From Catellatospora vulcania (GTDB lineage Bacteria; Actinomycetota; Actinomycetes; Mycobacteriales; Micromonosporaceae): a DNA stretch of 64,000 nt. This document shows, piece after piece, positions 1 to 7,614 of the stretch. Position 1 is the first letter of the stretch. Each line of letters starts with the position of its first letter. Location: NCBI RefSeq assembly GCF_009720385.1, contig NZ_ML769306.1, forward strand, positions 187,005 to 251,004, in the 5' to 3' direction. Made by a program: the position numbers and the translations under genes. Below the pieces are notes generated by a model. The model was not told the origin of the DNA and made no database searches. It saw only the letters and a list, made by a program, of their open reading frames with translations.

Positions 1-1000
1 GCAGGGGCGAGAAGGGGTCCACCGTGATCGCCCGGCCCCGGGACCAGGTGCCGAGCACCTGACCGTCGACCAGCACGGTCGGCCGGATCACGCCGCCGCC
101 GGGCCACACCCGTGCCTCGAACGCGGCGTCGACCGACTCCTGCCGGGTGCGGTAGCCGGTCAGGTAGTTGTCGTAGGCGGGCAGCAGCCGCACGTCCGGC
201 GGGCCGGGCTCACCGGCCGGCTCCGGTTGCCGGGCCAGCACCGCCGAGTCCCCGTCGGTGACGATCGTCGCGGCCTGGGCCAGGTCCCGCCAGGCCTGGC
301 GGGCCGAGCCGAGCGCGAGGCCCGACCACGACGCGAAGTCGTCCACGCCCGCCGGGGCGTACGCGGCCAGGTACCGGCGAGCCAGTTCGGCCACGGCCGC
401 CTCGCCCGTCATGCCGCGTTCCGCGGTCGCCGGAATCCAGTCGTGCAGCAGCGCATACGTCGGCTCACCCGCGCGCAGCGGCCCGTGGCAGAGCAGCCCG
501 GTCAGTGCGGCGTGCCGGATCAGGTGGAACGGCGCCTGGCCCGTCGGGGCGATCCCGATCACGGCGAGGCGTTCGGTCAGCTCGGCCCGGGTGAGCGGGC
601 CGTGTGTGCCGAGCGCCTGGCCGATCAGCTCGTCGGCGCGGCGGCGCAGGTCGTCGGTGAGGCCGAGCTCCCGGTAGCGGTGACGGGTCGCGCCGAGCAC
701 GCGCGGGGCGAGCAGCCGGGTGACCCAGCCGACGTCCTCCGCCGGGATCGTGTGCAGCGTGCCGCGCATGAACCAGTTGCGCACGATCGAGCGGTCCTGC
801 TCGTACGCGGTGCGGATCGCCTGGGCGGTCAGGTCCTGCCCGCGGGCCCGGATACCGAGGTCGGCGGCCGTGGTGTCCTGGGCCTGGATCGCGAAGACCT
901 GCCGCACGACGTCAGCGGCGCCATCCCCGCGGCGGTCGCCGGCCAGCAGCTGCGCACGGGCACGCGCCGTACGCACGGGATCGTCGGCGCGGCGGGGCAC
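1..1000 (-). CDS. Winged-helix DNA-binding (HTH_42/AlkZ-like) protein, 3' end cut by window edge
   Basis: A 333-codon partial frame runs off the left edge. It begins at a GTG (998-1000), 10 bases after the lspA stop, so the two genes may be co-transcribed; no clear ribosome site fixes this start. Residues show QAQDTTAADLGIR (39-51), NWFMRGTLH (75-83), a helix-turn-helix-like GPLTRAELTERL (134-145) and AYDNYLTGYR (275-284). That order is typical of the winged-helix family containing YcaQ/AlkZ-type DNA glycosylases, which unhook crosslinked bases, although most actinomycete members are uncharacterised. Family call is firm; a glycosylase role is inference. Confidence 0.8.
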   Translation of the reverse strand, partial: MPRRADDPVRTARARAQLLAGDRRGDGAADVVRQVFAIQAQDTTAADLGIRARGQDLTAQAIRTAYEQDRSIVRNWFMRGTLHTIPAEDVGWVTRLLAPRVLGATRHRYRELGLTDDLRRRADELIGQALGTHGPLTRAELTERLAVIGIAPTGQAPFHLIRHAALTGLLCHGPLRAGEPTYALLHDWIPATAERGMTGEAAVAELARRYLAAYAPAGVDDFASWSGLALGSARQAWRDLAQAATIVTDGDSAVLARQPEPAGEPGPPDVRLLPAYDNYLTGYRTRQESVDAAFEARVWPGGGVIRPTVLVDGQVLGTWSRGRAITVDPFSPL

Positions 1001-1010
1001 GGCGTAGAAG

Positions 1011-1559
1011 CTACGGCACCTCGACGGGCTGCTCGGGCGCGGCCTCGGGCTCGGCCGCCGGGCCCGTGATCGGGATGTTGCGCAGGCTGAGCACCAGGAT
1101 CAGGCCCACGCCGACCACCAGCGCGATGTCCGCGACGTTGCCCACGAACGGGCCGTAGTCGATGAAGTCCACCACGTGGCCGCGCATGAATCCCGGCTCG
1201 CGCAGCAGCCGGTCCAGCAGGTGGGTGGTCGCGCCGCCGAGCATCAGGCCGAGCCCGACGGCCCAGGCCCGCGACCCCACCCGGCGGGAGATGTAGGTGA
1301 TCGTCCCGACGGCCGCAGCCGCGATCAAGGTCAGCACCCAGGTGTACTCGGTGCCGATGGAGAACGCCGCGCCCGGGTTGTAGGTCAGCCGCAACTGCAG
1401 CAGCTCGCCGATCACGTCGATCGGCGCGCGGCCGGTCAGCGCCGACACCGCCCACCACTTGGTCAGCTGATCCACCACCACCAGCACGGCGGCCAGGGCG
1501 AGCACCGCCGCGAACAGCCGCGGTACGCGGGCGGTGGATGCGGACTGCCCTGTTGCCAT
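1011..1559 (-). CDS. lspA: Lipoprotein signal peptidase (type II), LspA
   Basis: A 182-residue polytopic membrane protein that would cleave prolipoprotein signal peptides at the lipobox cysteine. Four hydrophobic segments are visible (about 14-32, 72-92, 96-115, 140-160). The two catalytic aspartates are D116 in GGATTHLLDR and D144 in VGNVADIAL. The usual GN before LxDR is TH here, a modest departure. NPGAAFSI (61-68) is also conserved in the family. The ATG at 1557-1559 is chosen because it gives the normal family length; an in-frame upstream extension to 1787 has no family features. Several probable lipoproteins in this window (27.7, 39.6 and 57.5 kb) would be substrates. Confidence 0.93.
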   Translation of the reverse strand: MATGQSASTARVPRLFAAVLALAAVLVVVDQLTKWWAVSALTGRAPIDVIGELLQLRLTYNPGAAFSIGTEYTWVLTLIAAAAVGTITYISRRVGSRAWAVGLGLMLGGATTHLLDRLLREPGFMRGHVVDFIDYGPFVGNVADIALVVGVGLILVLSLRNIPITGPAAEPEAAPEQPVEVP

Positions 1560-1609
1560 CACGATCTCTCCGTACGCCGTCGACCAGCTCACCGGCTGGC
1601 AACCATAAC

Positions 1610-1930
1610 CTACGGAAGGATGCTGATTCCGATCATGCGCGCGCCGGTCTCGGTCCGCGGGCGGTGCGTGCTGCCGGGGGCGAAGACCACGTAGCTGCCC
1701 GGCCCCAGCCGGTGCCCCCGGTCGATGAACTCGCCCGAGACCACGTAGTAGCGCTCCTCGCCGTCGTGCACGTCCACCTCCGGCCACTGCGTGCCGGGGG
1801 CGAAGTCGTACATCCAGCCGCGTGCCCGGTCGGTGGCCGGCAGCCGCCGCCGGACGATACCGGGCACGACCTCGACGGGTTCGACCTCGTCGACGTGGAC
1901 GATCTGCATGTCGTCGCGCTGCTCTGTCAC
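1610..1930 (-). CDS. Small cupin-domain protein
   Basis: A 106-residue single-domain cupin. The beta-barrel motif is seen as a stretch around WPEVDVHDGEERYYVVSG followed by LGPGSYVVFAPGSTHRPRT, that is, the two conserved cupin motifs with D/H/E metal-ligand candidates in the first and a histidine in the second. The GTG start at 1928-1930 overlaps the TGA of the upstream gene (GTGA), so translation is probably coupled; ATG at 1907-1909 is an alternative that loses seven residues. Its partners are a flavin-type oxidoreductase-fold protein and a VOC protein. Substrate unknown. Confidence 0.75.
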   Translation of the reverse strand: MTEQRDDMQIVHVDEVEPVEVVPGIVRRRLPATDRARGWMYDFAPGTQWPEVDVHDGEERYYVVSGEFIDRGHRLGPGSYVVFAPGSTHRPRTETGARMIGISILP

Positions 1931-2790
1931 TGTGACGATCTCCAGGTCAGGGTGGGTCCCGGTGTCTCGACGACCCGGTCGACGACGAAGTCGATCATTC
2001 GTTCCGCGCCCGGATGCCCGGCCACCCGGCCCGGGTCCCAGTCGATGGAGGCCCGGCCGGTCAGCCGCAGCGCGGGCCGCGCTCCGGTCCAGTCGACGAA
2101 CAGCAGCCCGCAGCGCGGCTGCACGTGCAGGTTGCCGAGCGTCATGTACATGGCGTTGCCGCGGTACTCCGGCCACGACAGGGTCCTGCCATCGCGGGCC
2201 AGGACGAATCCCGGCGCGCCGCCACGGTGCGAGACGTCGACGCCGTGACCGGCGGCGCTTGTCGCGATGAAGAAGGTGTCCGCCCTGGCCACGAAGCGCG
2301 ACTGCTCCTCCGTGAGCCGGGTGCCGGCGGCCGCGGCCGGGCCGCTGTCGGCCTCGCCATGGACCTCCCGGGGCGTGATGTGCTTCGGGCAGTTCGCGAA
2401 GACCTGGTCGGCGGTGATGATCAACCGGCTGCCGTGGACCTGGCCGGTGCCGTTGACGCGCATGCGGCGGCGGCCGGCCGGTTCGAGCACGAGTGCGCCG
2501 ATCGCGCTCGGGACGATGAACGCCCCCGCCAGCGGGTCGCCGGCGGCCGGCACGGTCTCGGCGATCACCTCGCGCTCGCCCTCGGCGTGCAGGAACCCCG
2601 GCGGCCCGTACAGCGCGCTCGCCCAGAGGGCTCCTGCGGCGTCGGCTCCGCCGATGAGCAGCATGCGCTGTTCGGTGAGGAAACGGCGGGCGACCTCGGG
2701 CAGCCGGACGCCCATGCCGGCCGAGCCGAGCCCGTCGTGGTCGTAGCCGGACCGGCGCTGCACGTACAGCTCTCCTGGATGTGTCCGCAT
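1927..2790 (-). CDS. Pyridoxamine 5'-phosphate oxidase-fold (FMN-binding) family protein
   Basis: 287 residues. The pattern is that of the large bacterial proteins carrying a split-barrel flavin-binding fold: FLTEQRMLLIGGADAAGALW near residue 40, then FIVPSAIGALVLEPAGRRRM, ITADQVFANCPKHI, a second barrel beginning ADTFFIATSAAGHGVDVSHR, and GNAMYMTLGNLHVQPRCGLL. Such proteins are annotated as PPOX-related and many bind FMN or F420; the reaction here is unknown. ATG 2788-2790 is taken because it begins right at the conserved region. The stop overlaps the cupin start by GTGA and it lies 7 bases after the VOC gene, so the three form one operon. Confidence 0.82.
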   Translation of the reverse strand: MRTHPGELYVQRRSGYDHDGLGSAGMGVRLPEVARRFLTEQRMLLIGGADAAGALWASALYGPPGFLHAEGEREVIAETVPAAGDPLAGAFIVPSAIGALVLEPAGRRRMRVNGTGQVHGSRLIITADQVFANCPKHITPREVHGEADSGPAAAAGTRLTEEQSRFVARADTFFIATSAAGHGVDVSHRGGAPGFVLARDGRTLSWPEYRGNAMYMTLGNLHVQPRCGLLFVDWTGARPALRLTGRASIDWDPGRVAGHPGAERMIDFVVDRVVETPGPTLTWRSSQ

Positions 2791-2797
2791 GGCGCGC

Positions 2798-3247
2798 TCA
2801 GAAGAACCCGCACGCGGGGCCGTCGCCGGTGGCGGGCACCGGTCGGGACGGCCTCTCGACGGCATGGAACTCCAGGCGGATGCCGTCAGGGTCGAAGCAG
2901 AACAGCTGCCCGGCGGCGGCCGGCTCGCCGGTCACCCCGCTGTCGTCGCGGATGGTTGAGCCGAGCGTGCGCAGCCGAACCTCGACCTGCGCCAGCGCCG
3001 CCACATCGGCGACCTGGAACGCGAGGTGATGCAGGCCGGCCCGGTCGGCCGGGAACGGCGCGGCGCTCTGCTGCCAGAGGGTGATCATCGGCACGCCGCC
3101 GCTGCCCAGGAAGGCGTAGCGCCGTCCGTCGGCGTCGGCACGGCCGACGATCTCGACGCCGAGCGCGTCACGGTAGAAGTCGATGGACCGGTCGAGATCG
3201 GTGACGTTCAGCCCGACGTGGCCGATGGTGATGCCTTGGTCGATCAT
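2798..3247 (-). CDS. VOC-family (glyoxalase/dioxygenase fold) protein
   Basis: 149 residues with one complete VOC domain made of two beta-alpha-beta-beta-beta modules. The first module starts ITIGHVGLNVTDLDRSIDFY, the second AGLHHLAFQVADVAAL, and it ends in the characteristic FCFDPDGIRLEFHAVE. The metal ligands expected of the fold are present: H10 in GHVGLN, a second histidine in LHHLAF, and the terminal E of LEF. It is the first gene of the minus-strand operon with the PPOX-fold and cupin genes and faces the CGNR regulator across an 88-base intergenic region holding two dyads. Substrate unknown. Confidence 0.88.
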   Translation of the reverse strand: MIDQGITIGHVGLNVTDLDRSIDFYRDALGVEIVGRADADGRRYAFLGSGGVPMITLWQQSAAPFPADRAGLHHLAFQVADVAALAQVEVRLRTLGSTIRDDSGVTGEPAAAGQLFCFDPDGIRLEFHAVERPSRPVPATGDGPACGFF

Positions 3248-3258
3248 GTCACTACCTT

Positions 3259-3332
3259 CTAATGGCTTTTAACTCCCTGCCCGTTAGAACGTAGCACGGT
3301 GACCTAATGCCATCAAGGGCAGATACCATTAG
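3259..3332. promoter_or_regulatory. Two identically spaced inverted repeats in a divergent promoter region
   Basis: Four copies of a heptamer form two dyads: CTAATGG (3259-3265) with CCGTTAG (3281-3287), and CTAATGC (3304-3310) with CCATTAG (3326-3332). In each dyad the arms start exactly 22 bases apart, and the dyads are 45 bases apart. The last arm ends 3 bases before the ATG of the CGNR gene, so binding there would block its own expression. This looks like a paired operator for a dimeric regulator, most simply the CGNR protein itself. Confidence 0.6.
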
Positions 3333-3335
3333 GGC

Positions 3336-3896
3336 ATGCGCCTAGCGATCGAGCTCGCCAACACCCTCCACGCCCGCCAGGGCGAGCTCCGCGACGAGCT
3401 CCAGACGCCCGCGGACCTCGCCGCCTGGCTCGACCGCGTCGGAGCGCTGCTCGCCGTGCCCGTCGAGGGCGGGTCACCGCTCGCGGTCAGCCGCGGTGAC
3501 CTCGCGGCCGCCCGCGACCTGCGGGATGCCGTCCGCGCCGTCGCGGCGGCCGCATCCACCGGGCAGGCCCCGGACCCGGAGCACGTCGAGCGCCTGAACG
3601 CCGCGGTCCGGGCCGCTCCACGCTGGCAGGAGCTGGTCATCGACGAGATGGCGCCGGCAGCCGCGACCCGGCACGGCACGACGGCCGTCCCCGGCGCCCT
3701 GGCCGAGGTGGCCGCCGACGCGGTCGACCTGCTCTCCGCCGGCCGCATCGGCGCCTGCGCCGCGCCGGGATGCGTGCTGCTGTTCCTCCGCGACCGGCCG
3801 AACCGCGAGTGGTGCGGCAACGCCTGCGGCAACCGGGCCCGGGTGGCGCGCCACCACGACCGGCACAAGCAGGCGACACCGCAACAGGGCGGGTGA
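3336..3896 (+). CDS. ABATE-domain / CGNR zinc-finger transcriptional regulator
   Basis: 186 residues. The N-terminal two thirds (1-130) match the helical ABATE-type ligand-sensing region, starting RLAIELANTLHARQG. The C-terminal zinc finger has C141, C146, C160 and C164, the last in the family signature CGNR (164-167), followed by a basic RARVARHHDRHK tail that would contact DNA. These proteins are thought to be stress- or ligand-responsive transcription factors. It is divergent from the VOC/PPOX/cupin operon and the intergenic dyads suggest it controls that operon and itself. The ATG at 3336 fits the usual N-terminus. Confidence 0.87.
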   Translation: MRLAIELANTLHARQGELRDELQTPADLAAWLDRVGALLAVPVEGGSPLAVSRGDLAAARDLRDAVRAVAAAASTGQAPDPEHVERLNAAVRAAPRWQELVIDEMAPAAATRHGTTAVPGALAEVAADAVDLLSAGRIGACAAPGCVLLFLRDRPNREWCGNACGNRARVARHHDRHKQATPQQGG

Positions 3897-3933
3897 CCTG
3901 ACGCCGGATCGCCGTCAGACCCGGGTCTCCTAC

Positions 3934-3964
3934 CGGTGAGCAGGCACGCAGGCGCTGCTCACCG
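3934..3964. terminator. Hairpin between convergent genes
   Basis: CGGTGAGCAG (3934-3943) and CTGCTCACCG (3955-3964) are a perfect 10-bp inverted repeat with an 11-base loop. It lies between the CGNR gene and the convergent methyltransferase gene and overlaps the latter's stop codon. A weaker hairpin, CTGACG/CGTCAG, sits at 3898-3918. There is no T-run, as is common in actinomycetes. Confidence 0.6.
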
Positions 3965-4570
3965 TCCGCCCAGCACCGCCGCGATCGTGGCCTGCGGCCG
4001 TTGAGTGCCGTCGGCGGGACGATGCAGGCGCTCGACCTCCGTGAAACCGGCCCGCGCCAGCCGCGCGGAGAACTCGTCGACCGGCCAGCGATAGGCCGTC
4101 ACGACCTTGTGGTCGAAGGCCGCGACGTCGTCGCCGTGCACGAAGCCGACCACCAGCGTGCCGGCGGGGGCCATCACCCGCCGGAACTCGGCGAGCACAC
4201 CGTCGAGGTCCTGCGGCGGCAGGTGGATCAGCGAGTAATAGGCCAGGATGCCCGCGATCGAACCGTCGCCGGCGTCGAGGTTCTTCATCGACCCGAGTCG
4301 GTACGTGCCGTCCGGGTGGGTCGCCTTCGCATGGGCGATGAACTCGGGCACCAGGTCGATCCCCGTGGCGTCGACGCCGAGTGAGCGGAGGTAGCCGGTG
4401 ATGTGGCCGGGGCCGCAGCCCAGATCGAGCACGGCGCCAGGCTTGATCGTCAGATGTCGCCCGATGAGGGAAAGATCCTCGGCGGGCACCTGGTGAGCAG
4501 CGCCGAACAGGTCGATGTAGAGGTGTGCGACGGAGGCGTACGCGTCCCGAACCTGCTCCACGTTCACCAC
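3959..4570 (-). CDS. Class I SAM-dependent methyltransferase
   Basis: 203 residues with a Rossmann methyltransferase core. SAM-binding motif I is VLDLGCGPGHITGYL (residues 47-61) and the acidic post-I residue is in GIDLVPEF. Motif IV-like ILAYYSLIHLPP and the strand GTLVVGFVHGDD follow. The family often methylates small molecules and here carries no obvious specificity domain. It is a single-gene unit: convergent with the CGNR gene, separated by 4 bases from the DUF3040-like gene upstream, with which it may be co-transcribed. Confidence 0.88.
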   Translation of the reverse strand: MVNVEQVRDAYASVAHLYIDLFGAAHQVPAEDLSLIGRHLTIKPGAVLDLGCGPGHITGYLRSLGVDATGIDLVPEFIAHAKATHPDGTYRLGSMKNLDAGDGSIAGILAYYSLIHLPPQDLDGVLAEFRRVMAPAGTLVVGFVHGDDVAAFDHKVVTAYRWPVDEFSARLARAGFTEVERLHRPADGTQRPQATIAAVLGGR

Positions 4571-4574
4571 GCGA

Positions 4575-4808
4575 CTATAGGGGTCCCTGCGTACACGTAC
4601 CCAGCAGGCCTACGACCAGCACCATGAACGCGAGCGCCAGCCCGGCGGCGGCCAGGGCGGACCCGAGCTGCGCCCGGTCGCGCCGGCGGTACTCCACGGG
4701 TGCGAAGGCGACGCCGTTGCTCAGCCCCGCCACGAAAACCGGATCGCCGGCGCGGGTGTACTCGGCCAGCCCCTCCAGTAGTTCCCGGTCCTCCGGACGC
4801 AGCGACAT
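4575..4808 (-). CDS. DUF3040-like small membrane protein
   Basis: 77 residues. The N-terminus MSLRPEDRELLEGLAEYT followed by DPVFVAGL and a run of arginines before one hydrophobic helix (about 50-68) is the layout of DUF3040 proteins, common in actinomycetes and of unknown role. The ATG at 4806-4808 is preceded by a strong AGGAGG site (complement of 4815-4820), which fixes the start and rejects the longer in-frame extension to 4919. Topology suggests a cytoplasmic N-terminus with a short outside tail. Confidence 0.75.
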   Translation of the reverse strand: MSLRPEDRELLEGLAEYTRAGDPVFVAGLSNGVAFAPVEYRRRDRAQLGSALAAAGLALAFMVLVVGLLGTCTQGPL

Positions 4809-4909
4809 CGCCCACCTCCTGTGCCTCCCGCCTACCCGGCACACGCGCTCGCACACCACCCTCACCGCGGGGACTTCGACGCGCGATCGGCACATCCGGT
4901 CACCGGCGG

Positions 4910-4940
4910 TTGACATCAAGCGCGGTTGAGGTTCTAGCGT
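4910..4940 (+). promoter_or_regulatory. Probable sigma-70-type promoter for a leaderless transcript
   Basis: TTGACA at 4910-4915 and TAGCGT at 4935-4940 form -35 and -10 elements with a 19-base spacer. The GTG at 4948 lies 7 bases after the -10 hexamer, the spacing expected when the transcript begins at the start codon itself. No good ribosome-binding site precedes either GTG. Confidence 0.5.
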
Positions 4941-4947
4941 GCCAGCT

Positions 4948-5475
4948 GTGGATCACACAGCTGCCTTGGAGCCGGTGGGCCTCCGGTTGCGGGAGGCTTT
5001 CGGCCGCTACCCCACGGGTGTGGCCGTCATCTGCGCAGCCGGCCCACAAGGGCCGGTCGGGCTGACCGCCTCCAGCGTCGCTTCGGTGTCGCTCACGGTG
5101 CCGGCGCTGTCCTTCTCGGTCATGGACACACGGTCGGCACGCCATCTGCTTCAGGCCGAAAGCCTGGTCGTCCACCTGCTGGGGCCTGCGCACGTCGGTG
5201 TGGCCCGGGACTTCTCCCGCTCGGGCGGGCCCCGATTCACCCCTGACCAGGGCTGGCGCACGCTGCCGACCGGGGAACCGTTCCTGCCCGGCGCACTGGC
5301 CGCGCTTCGCGTCAGGCCGTTGCGGCAGGTCCCGGTCGGCGACGCGACGCTCGTCGTCGCCCGCGTCCTCGACGTGCACCACGGACCCGAAGGCGGGCAG
5401 CTGATCTACCACGCCCGCCGGTTCCACACCTCACCACTGCCAACGGAGGCAACCTCATGCGACTGTCACGCCTGA
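4948..5475 (+). CDS. Flavin reductase-like, FMN-binding family protein
   Basis: About 175 residues. Near the N-terminus LREAFGRYPTGVAVICA, then GLTASSVASVSLTVPALSFSV, is the classic flavin reductase (short-chain, two-component oxygenase partner) signature, in which the loop with TASS binds FMN phosphate. These enzymes use NAD(P)H to supply reduced flavin to a monooxygenase. The start could be GTG 4939 or GTG 4948; the latter fits a leaderless transcript. The 3' end overlaps sodN by 19 bases, so the two are co-transcribed. No partner monooxygenase lies next to it. Confidence 0.85.
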   Translation: MDHTAALEPVGLRLREAFGRYPTGVAVICAAGPQGPVGLTASSVASVSLTVPALSFSVMDTRSARHLLQAESLVVHLLGPAHVGVARDFSRSGGPRFTPDQGWRTLPTGEPFLPGALAALRVRPLRQVPVGDATLVVARVLDVHHGPEGGQLIYHARRFHTSPLPTEATSCDCHA

Positions 5476-5861
5476 TGCGCCCGCGCCTCGTCGCCAGCGC
5501 CCACTGCGACCTGCCGTGTGGCGTCTACGACCCGGCCCAGGCCCGGATCGAGGCCGAGTCGATCAAGGCCATCTGCGAGAAGTACCAGGCCAACACCGAC
5601 CCGGAGTTCCGCACCCGGGCGCTGATCATCAAGGAGCAGCGGGCCGAGCTGGTCAAGCACCACCTGTGGGTGCTGTGGACCGACTACTTCAAGGCTCCGC
5701 ACTTCGAGAAGTACCCGAACCTGAACCAGCTGTTCAACGAGGCCACCAAGCTGGCCGGCGCCGGTGGCACCAAGGGCCAGGCCGACCCGGCCGTCGCCGA
5801 GCAGCTGCTGGGCAGGATCGAGGAGATCTCCAAGATCTTCTGGGAGACCAAGCAGAGCTGA
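5457..5861 (+). CDS. sodN: Nickel-containing superoxide dismutase
   Basis: 134 residues. After a 15-residue leader the mature enzyme would begin HCDLPCGVYDP (from H16). This is the nickel hook: the His1 amine and side chain, Cys2 (C17) and Cys6 (C21) bind nickel after leader removal. The remainder, including EKYQANTDPEF, KEQRAELVKHHLWVLWTDYFK and FEKYPNL, is standard. The enzyme dismutates superoxide in the cytoplasm as a hexamer. Its start lies inside the flavin reductase gene. The sodX peptidase usually found beside sodN is not in this neighbourhood, so processing must be supplied elsewhere. Confidence 0.97.
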   Translation: MRLSRLMRPRLVASAHCDLPCGVYDPAQARIEAESIKAICEKYQANTDPEFRTRALIIKEQRAELVKHHLWVLWTDYFKAPHFEKYPNLNQLFNEATKLAGAGGTKGQADPAVAEQLLGRIEEISKIFWETKQS

Positions 5862-5871
5862 CGACGTCACC

Positions 5872-5907
5872 CCCTGGGCAGGATCTCGACTCGGGAACTG
5901 CCCAGGG
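5872..5907 (+). terminator. Terminator hairpin after sodN
   Basis: CCCTGGGCAG (5872-5881) pairs perfectly with CTGCCCAGGG (5898-5907) around a 16-base loop, beginning 11 bases after the sodN stop. No T-run follows. Confidence 0.65.
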
Positions 5908-6006
5908 CGCCGCGAGGCCTGTCGGAGTCACGTTCCGCTGGGTGGATGAACCCTCCTACCGGAGGCATCCCCATTCCACGATCATGATCGCGATAGCATC
6001 GTCGGC

Positions 6007-6738
6007 ATGGCAACGCGGCTCGTGCAGATCAACATGAAGGCTCTCGACGACTCCGCGCTGGGCGGCTTCTGGGCGCAGGCGCTCGGCTGGGCAGTCTCCA
6101 GCGAGGAACCCGGCGTGACCAACCTCGAACCCGAGGGCTTCGTCTATCCCGACCCGATCGCCGTCTGCATCGACCTCGTCATCTCCCCGAAACCCAAGAC
6201 GGTGAAGAACCGCGTGCATGTCGACCTCGCCACAACCTCGCCTGCCCATCAGGCGGAGCTGGTCGCGCGCCTGGAGGAGCTCGGCGCGACACGCGCCGAC
6301 ATAGGCCAGGGCGACGTCGCATGGACAGTCATGGCCGACCCTGAGGGCAACGAGTTCTGCGTGCTGGACTCGCTCTACGCGCAGACCGGACCGATCGCCT
6401 CCGTTGTCGTCGACTGCGCCGATCCCCGAGCCATGGCCGACTTCTGGGGCCAGGCCACGGACTGGACCGTGCACAAGGTCACCGAGCACAGCGCGGTGCT
6501 GCGCTCCGCCCAGGGCGTCGGCCCCTATCTGCAGTTCCTCCGCACACCTGACGTGAAGACCGGATGGAACCGCGTCCACCTCGACATCCGCCCGTACCCG
6601 GGCGACGACCCCGCGGCCGAAGCGGCCAGGCTGCGCGCTCTCGGCGCCACCGCCGTCGACCTGGGCGAGAGCGCTGTCTCGTGGACGGTCCTCGCCGACC
6701 CGGAGGGCAACGAGTTCTGCCTGCTCACCCCAGCCTGA
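6007..6738 (+). CDS. Double-domain VOC-family protein
   Basis: 243 residues formed of two related VOC-like halves. The halves repeat the same landmarks: LGATRADIGQGDVAWTVMADPEGNEFCVL (here split across 95-125) and its counterpart LGATAVDLGESAVSWTVLADPEGNEFCLL near the C-terminus; each half ends in the PEGNEFC signature. Such glyoxalase-like proteins are frequent in actinomycetes and include antibiotic-binding members, but there is no specific evidence for substrate here. Start ATG 6007 has no strong ribosome site. It stands alone between the sodN terminator and a short decayed stretch. Confidence 0.85.
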   Translation: MATRLVQINMKALDDSALGGFWAQALGWAVSSEEPGVTNLEPEGFVYPDPIAVCIDLVISPKPKTVKNRVHVDLATTSPAHQAELVARLEELGATRADIGQGDVAWTVMADPEGNEFCVLDSLYAQTGPIASVVVDCADPRAMADFWGQATDWTVHKVTEHSAVLRSAQGVGPYLQFLRTPDVKTGWNRVHLDIRPYPGDDPAAEAARLRALGATAVDLGESAVSWTVLADPEGNEFCLLTPA

Positions 6739-6934
6739 TCCGAACTTCCAGCGGCACACGCTGCTCGCCGACCGCCTCGTCGGCCGAACGGCAGGTACGG
6801 CTGGCTGAACGGCCGCGTCTACGAGCACCTGGTCCCGACGATGACCTTCCACGAAGAGCTACCACCCGACGAGGCGGCACGCCGGCTGTCCCGCGTCACC
6901 GAGGCCCGCCAGACCGACCTCATGGCGCAGGTCG
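6739..6934 (+). other. Intergenic stretch with a possible gene relic
   Basis: Between the VOC gene and the next convergent gene a plus-strand frame near 6790-6952 reads GRYGWLNGRVYEHLVPTM and then FHEELPPDEAARRLSRVTEA without any start codon or family N-terminus. It looks like the remains of a longer gene, but I cannot name the family. No promoter or hairpin was recognised. Confidence 0.25.
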
Positions 6935-7462
6935 CTACTGCTCGACCTCCTTGATGTAGTCCTCGCGCCGCCGGTCCTCGTGGGTGATCAGCTTGTCGCG
7001 GTGCAGTTTGTCGGCCCAGTCGTCGGACTCCCACGTGTCGGTCTCCGACACCGTGCCCATGAACGGCGACAGCGACTCGGCCTCGTCCTCGTTGTCGAAC
7101 TGCTCCCGGGTCGACCGGAGGCCGAGCAGCCACGCCATCACGGCGGTCACGACCGCGTACGCGACGAACTGCATACGCATGACGTTCGGCAGCGTCACCG
7201 CGGTCACCGCGAGGATCAGCAGCGCTATCGTCAGCAGGCCCGTGCTCATGCCGAGCCGGCGGTAGGAGCGGGCGTGGCCGCGGTCGGTCCTGATCGCGTA
7301 GTACACGAGCACCAGCGAGCTGAGGATCAGGGCGATCTCCCGCAGCGGCTCCCAGAGCAGCACGATGCGCGCGTCCGCCAGCTCGCGACCGTACGCGACG
7401 CCGAAGCCGAGGTTGACGGCTGCCGCGAGATACGCCAGATACTTCACCCGACTGGCATTCAT
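6935..7462 (-). CDS. Membrane protein of unknown function with acidic tail
   Basis: 175 residues. Three or four transmembrane helices occupy about 8-26, 36-55, 68-90 and 98-117 (for example LILSSLVLVYYAI and LLTIALLILAVTAVTL). They are followed by a charged cytoplasmic tail rich in acidic and later basic residues, ending DRRREDYIKEVEQ. I do not recognise the family. ATG 7460-7462 begins MNASRVKYL; an in-frame ATG 12 bases upstream is an alternative. It is divergent from the membrane-anchored PemK-like gene. Confidence 0.65.
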   Translation of the reverse strand: MNASRVKYLAYLAAAVNLGFGVAYGRELADARIVLLWEPLREIALILSSLVLVYYAIRTDRGHARSYRRLGMSTGLLTIALLILAVTAVTLPNVMRMQFVAYAVVTAVMAWLLGLRSTREQFDNEDEAESLSPFMGTVSETDTWESDDWADKLHRDKLITHEDRRREDYIKEVEQ

Positions 7463-7614
7463 GCGCGAGACCATAATGCCCGCGCAGCGGTTCGTGGTGC
7501 CCGTTGATCGTGGCCACCGTCGCGACTGGCGGCCTGACCAGCAAGGAGACCCGGTGACGACTCCCCCACCGGTCTCGTTACGATCACTCGGTCGTCCGAA
7601 ATGGAGGGATCTCG

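Noticed and set aside
1011-1787. Longer lspA reading frame with 76 extra N-terminal residues
   Set aside because: The extension is Arg/Ala-rich without LspA features and overlaps the cupin gene antiphase; ATG 1559 gives the normal family length.
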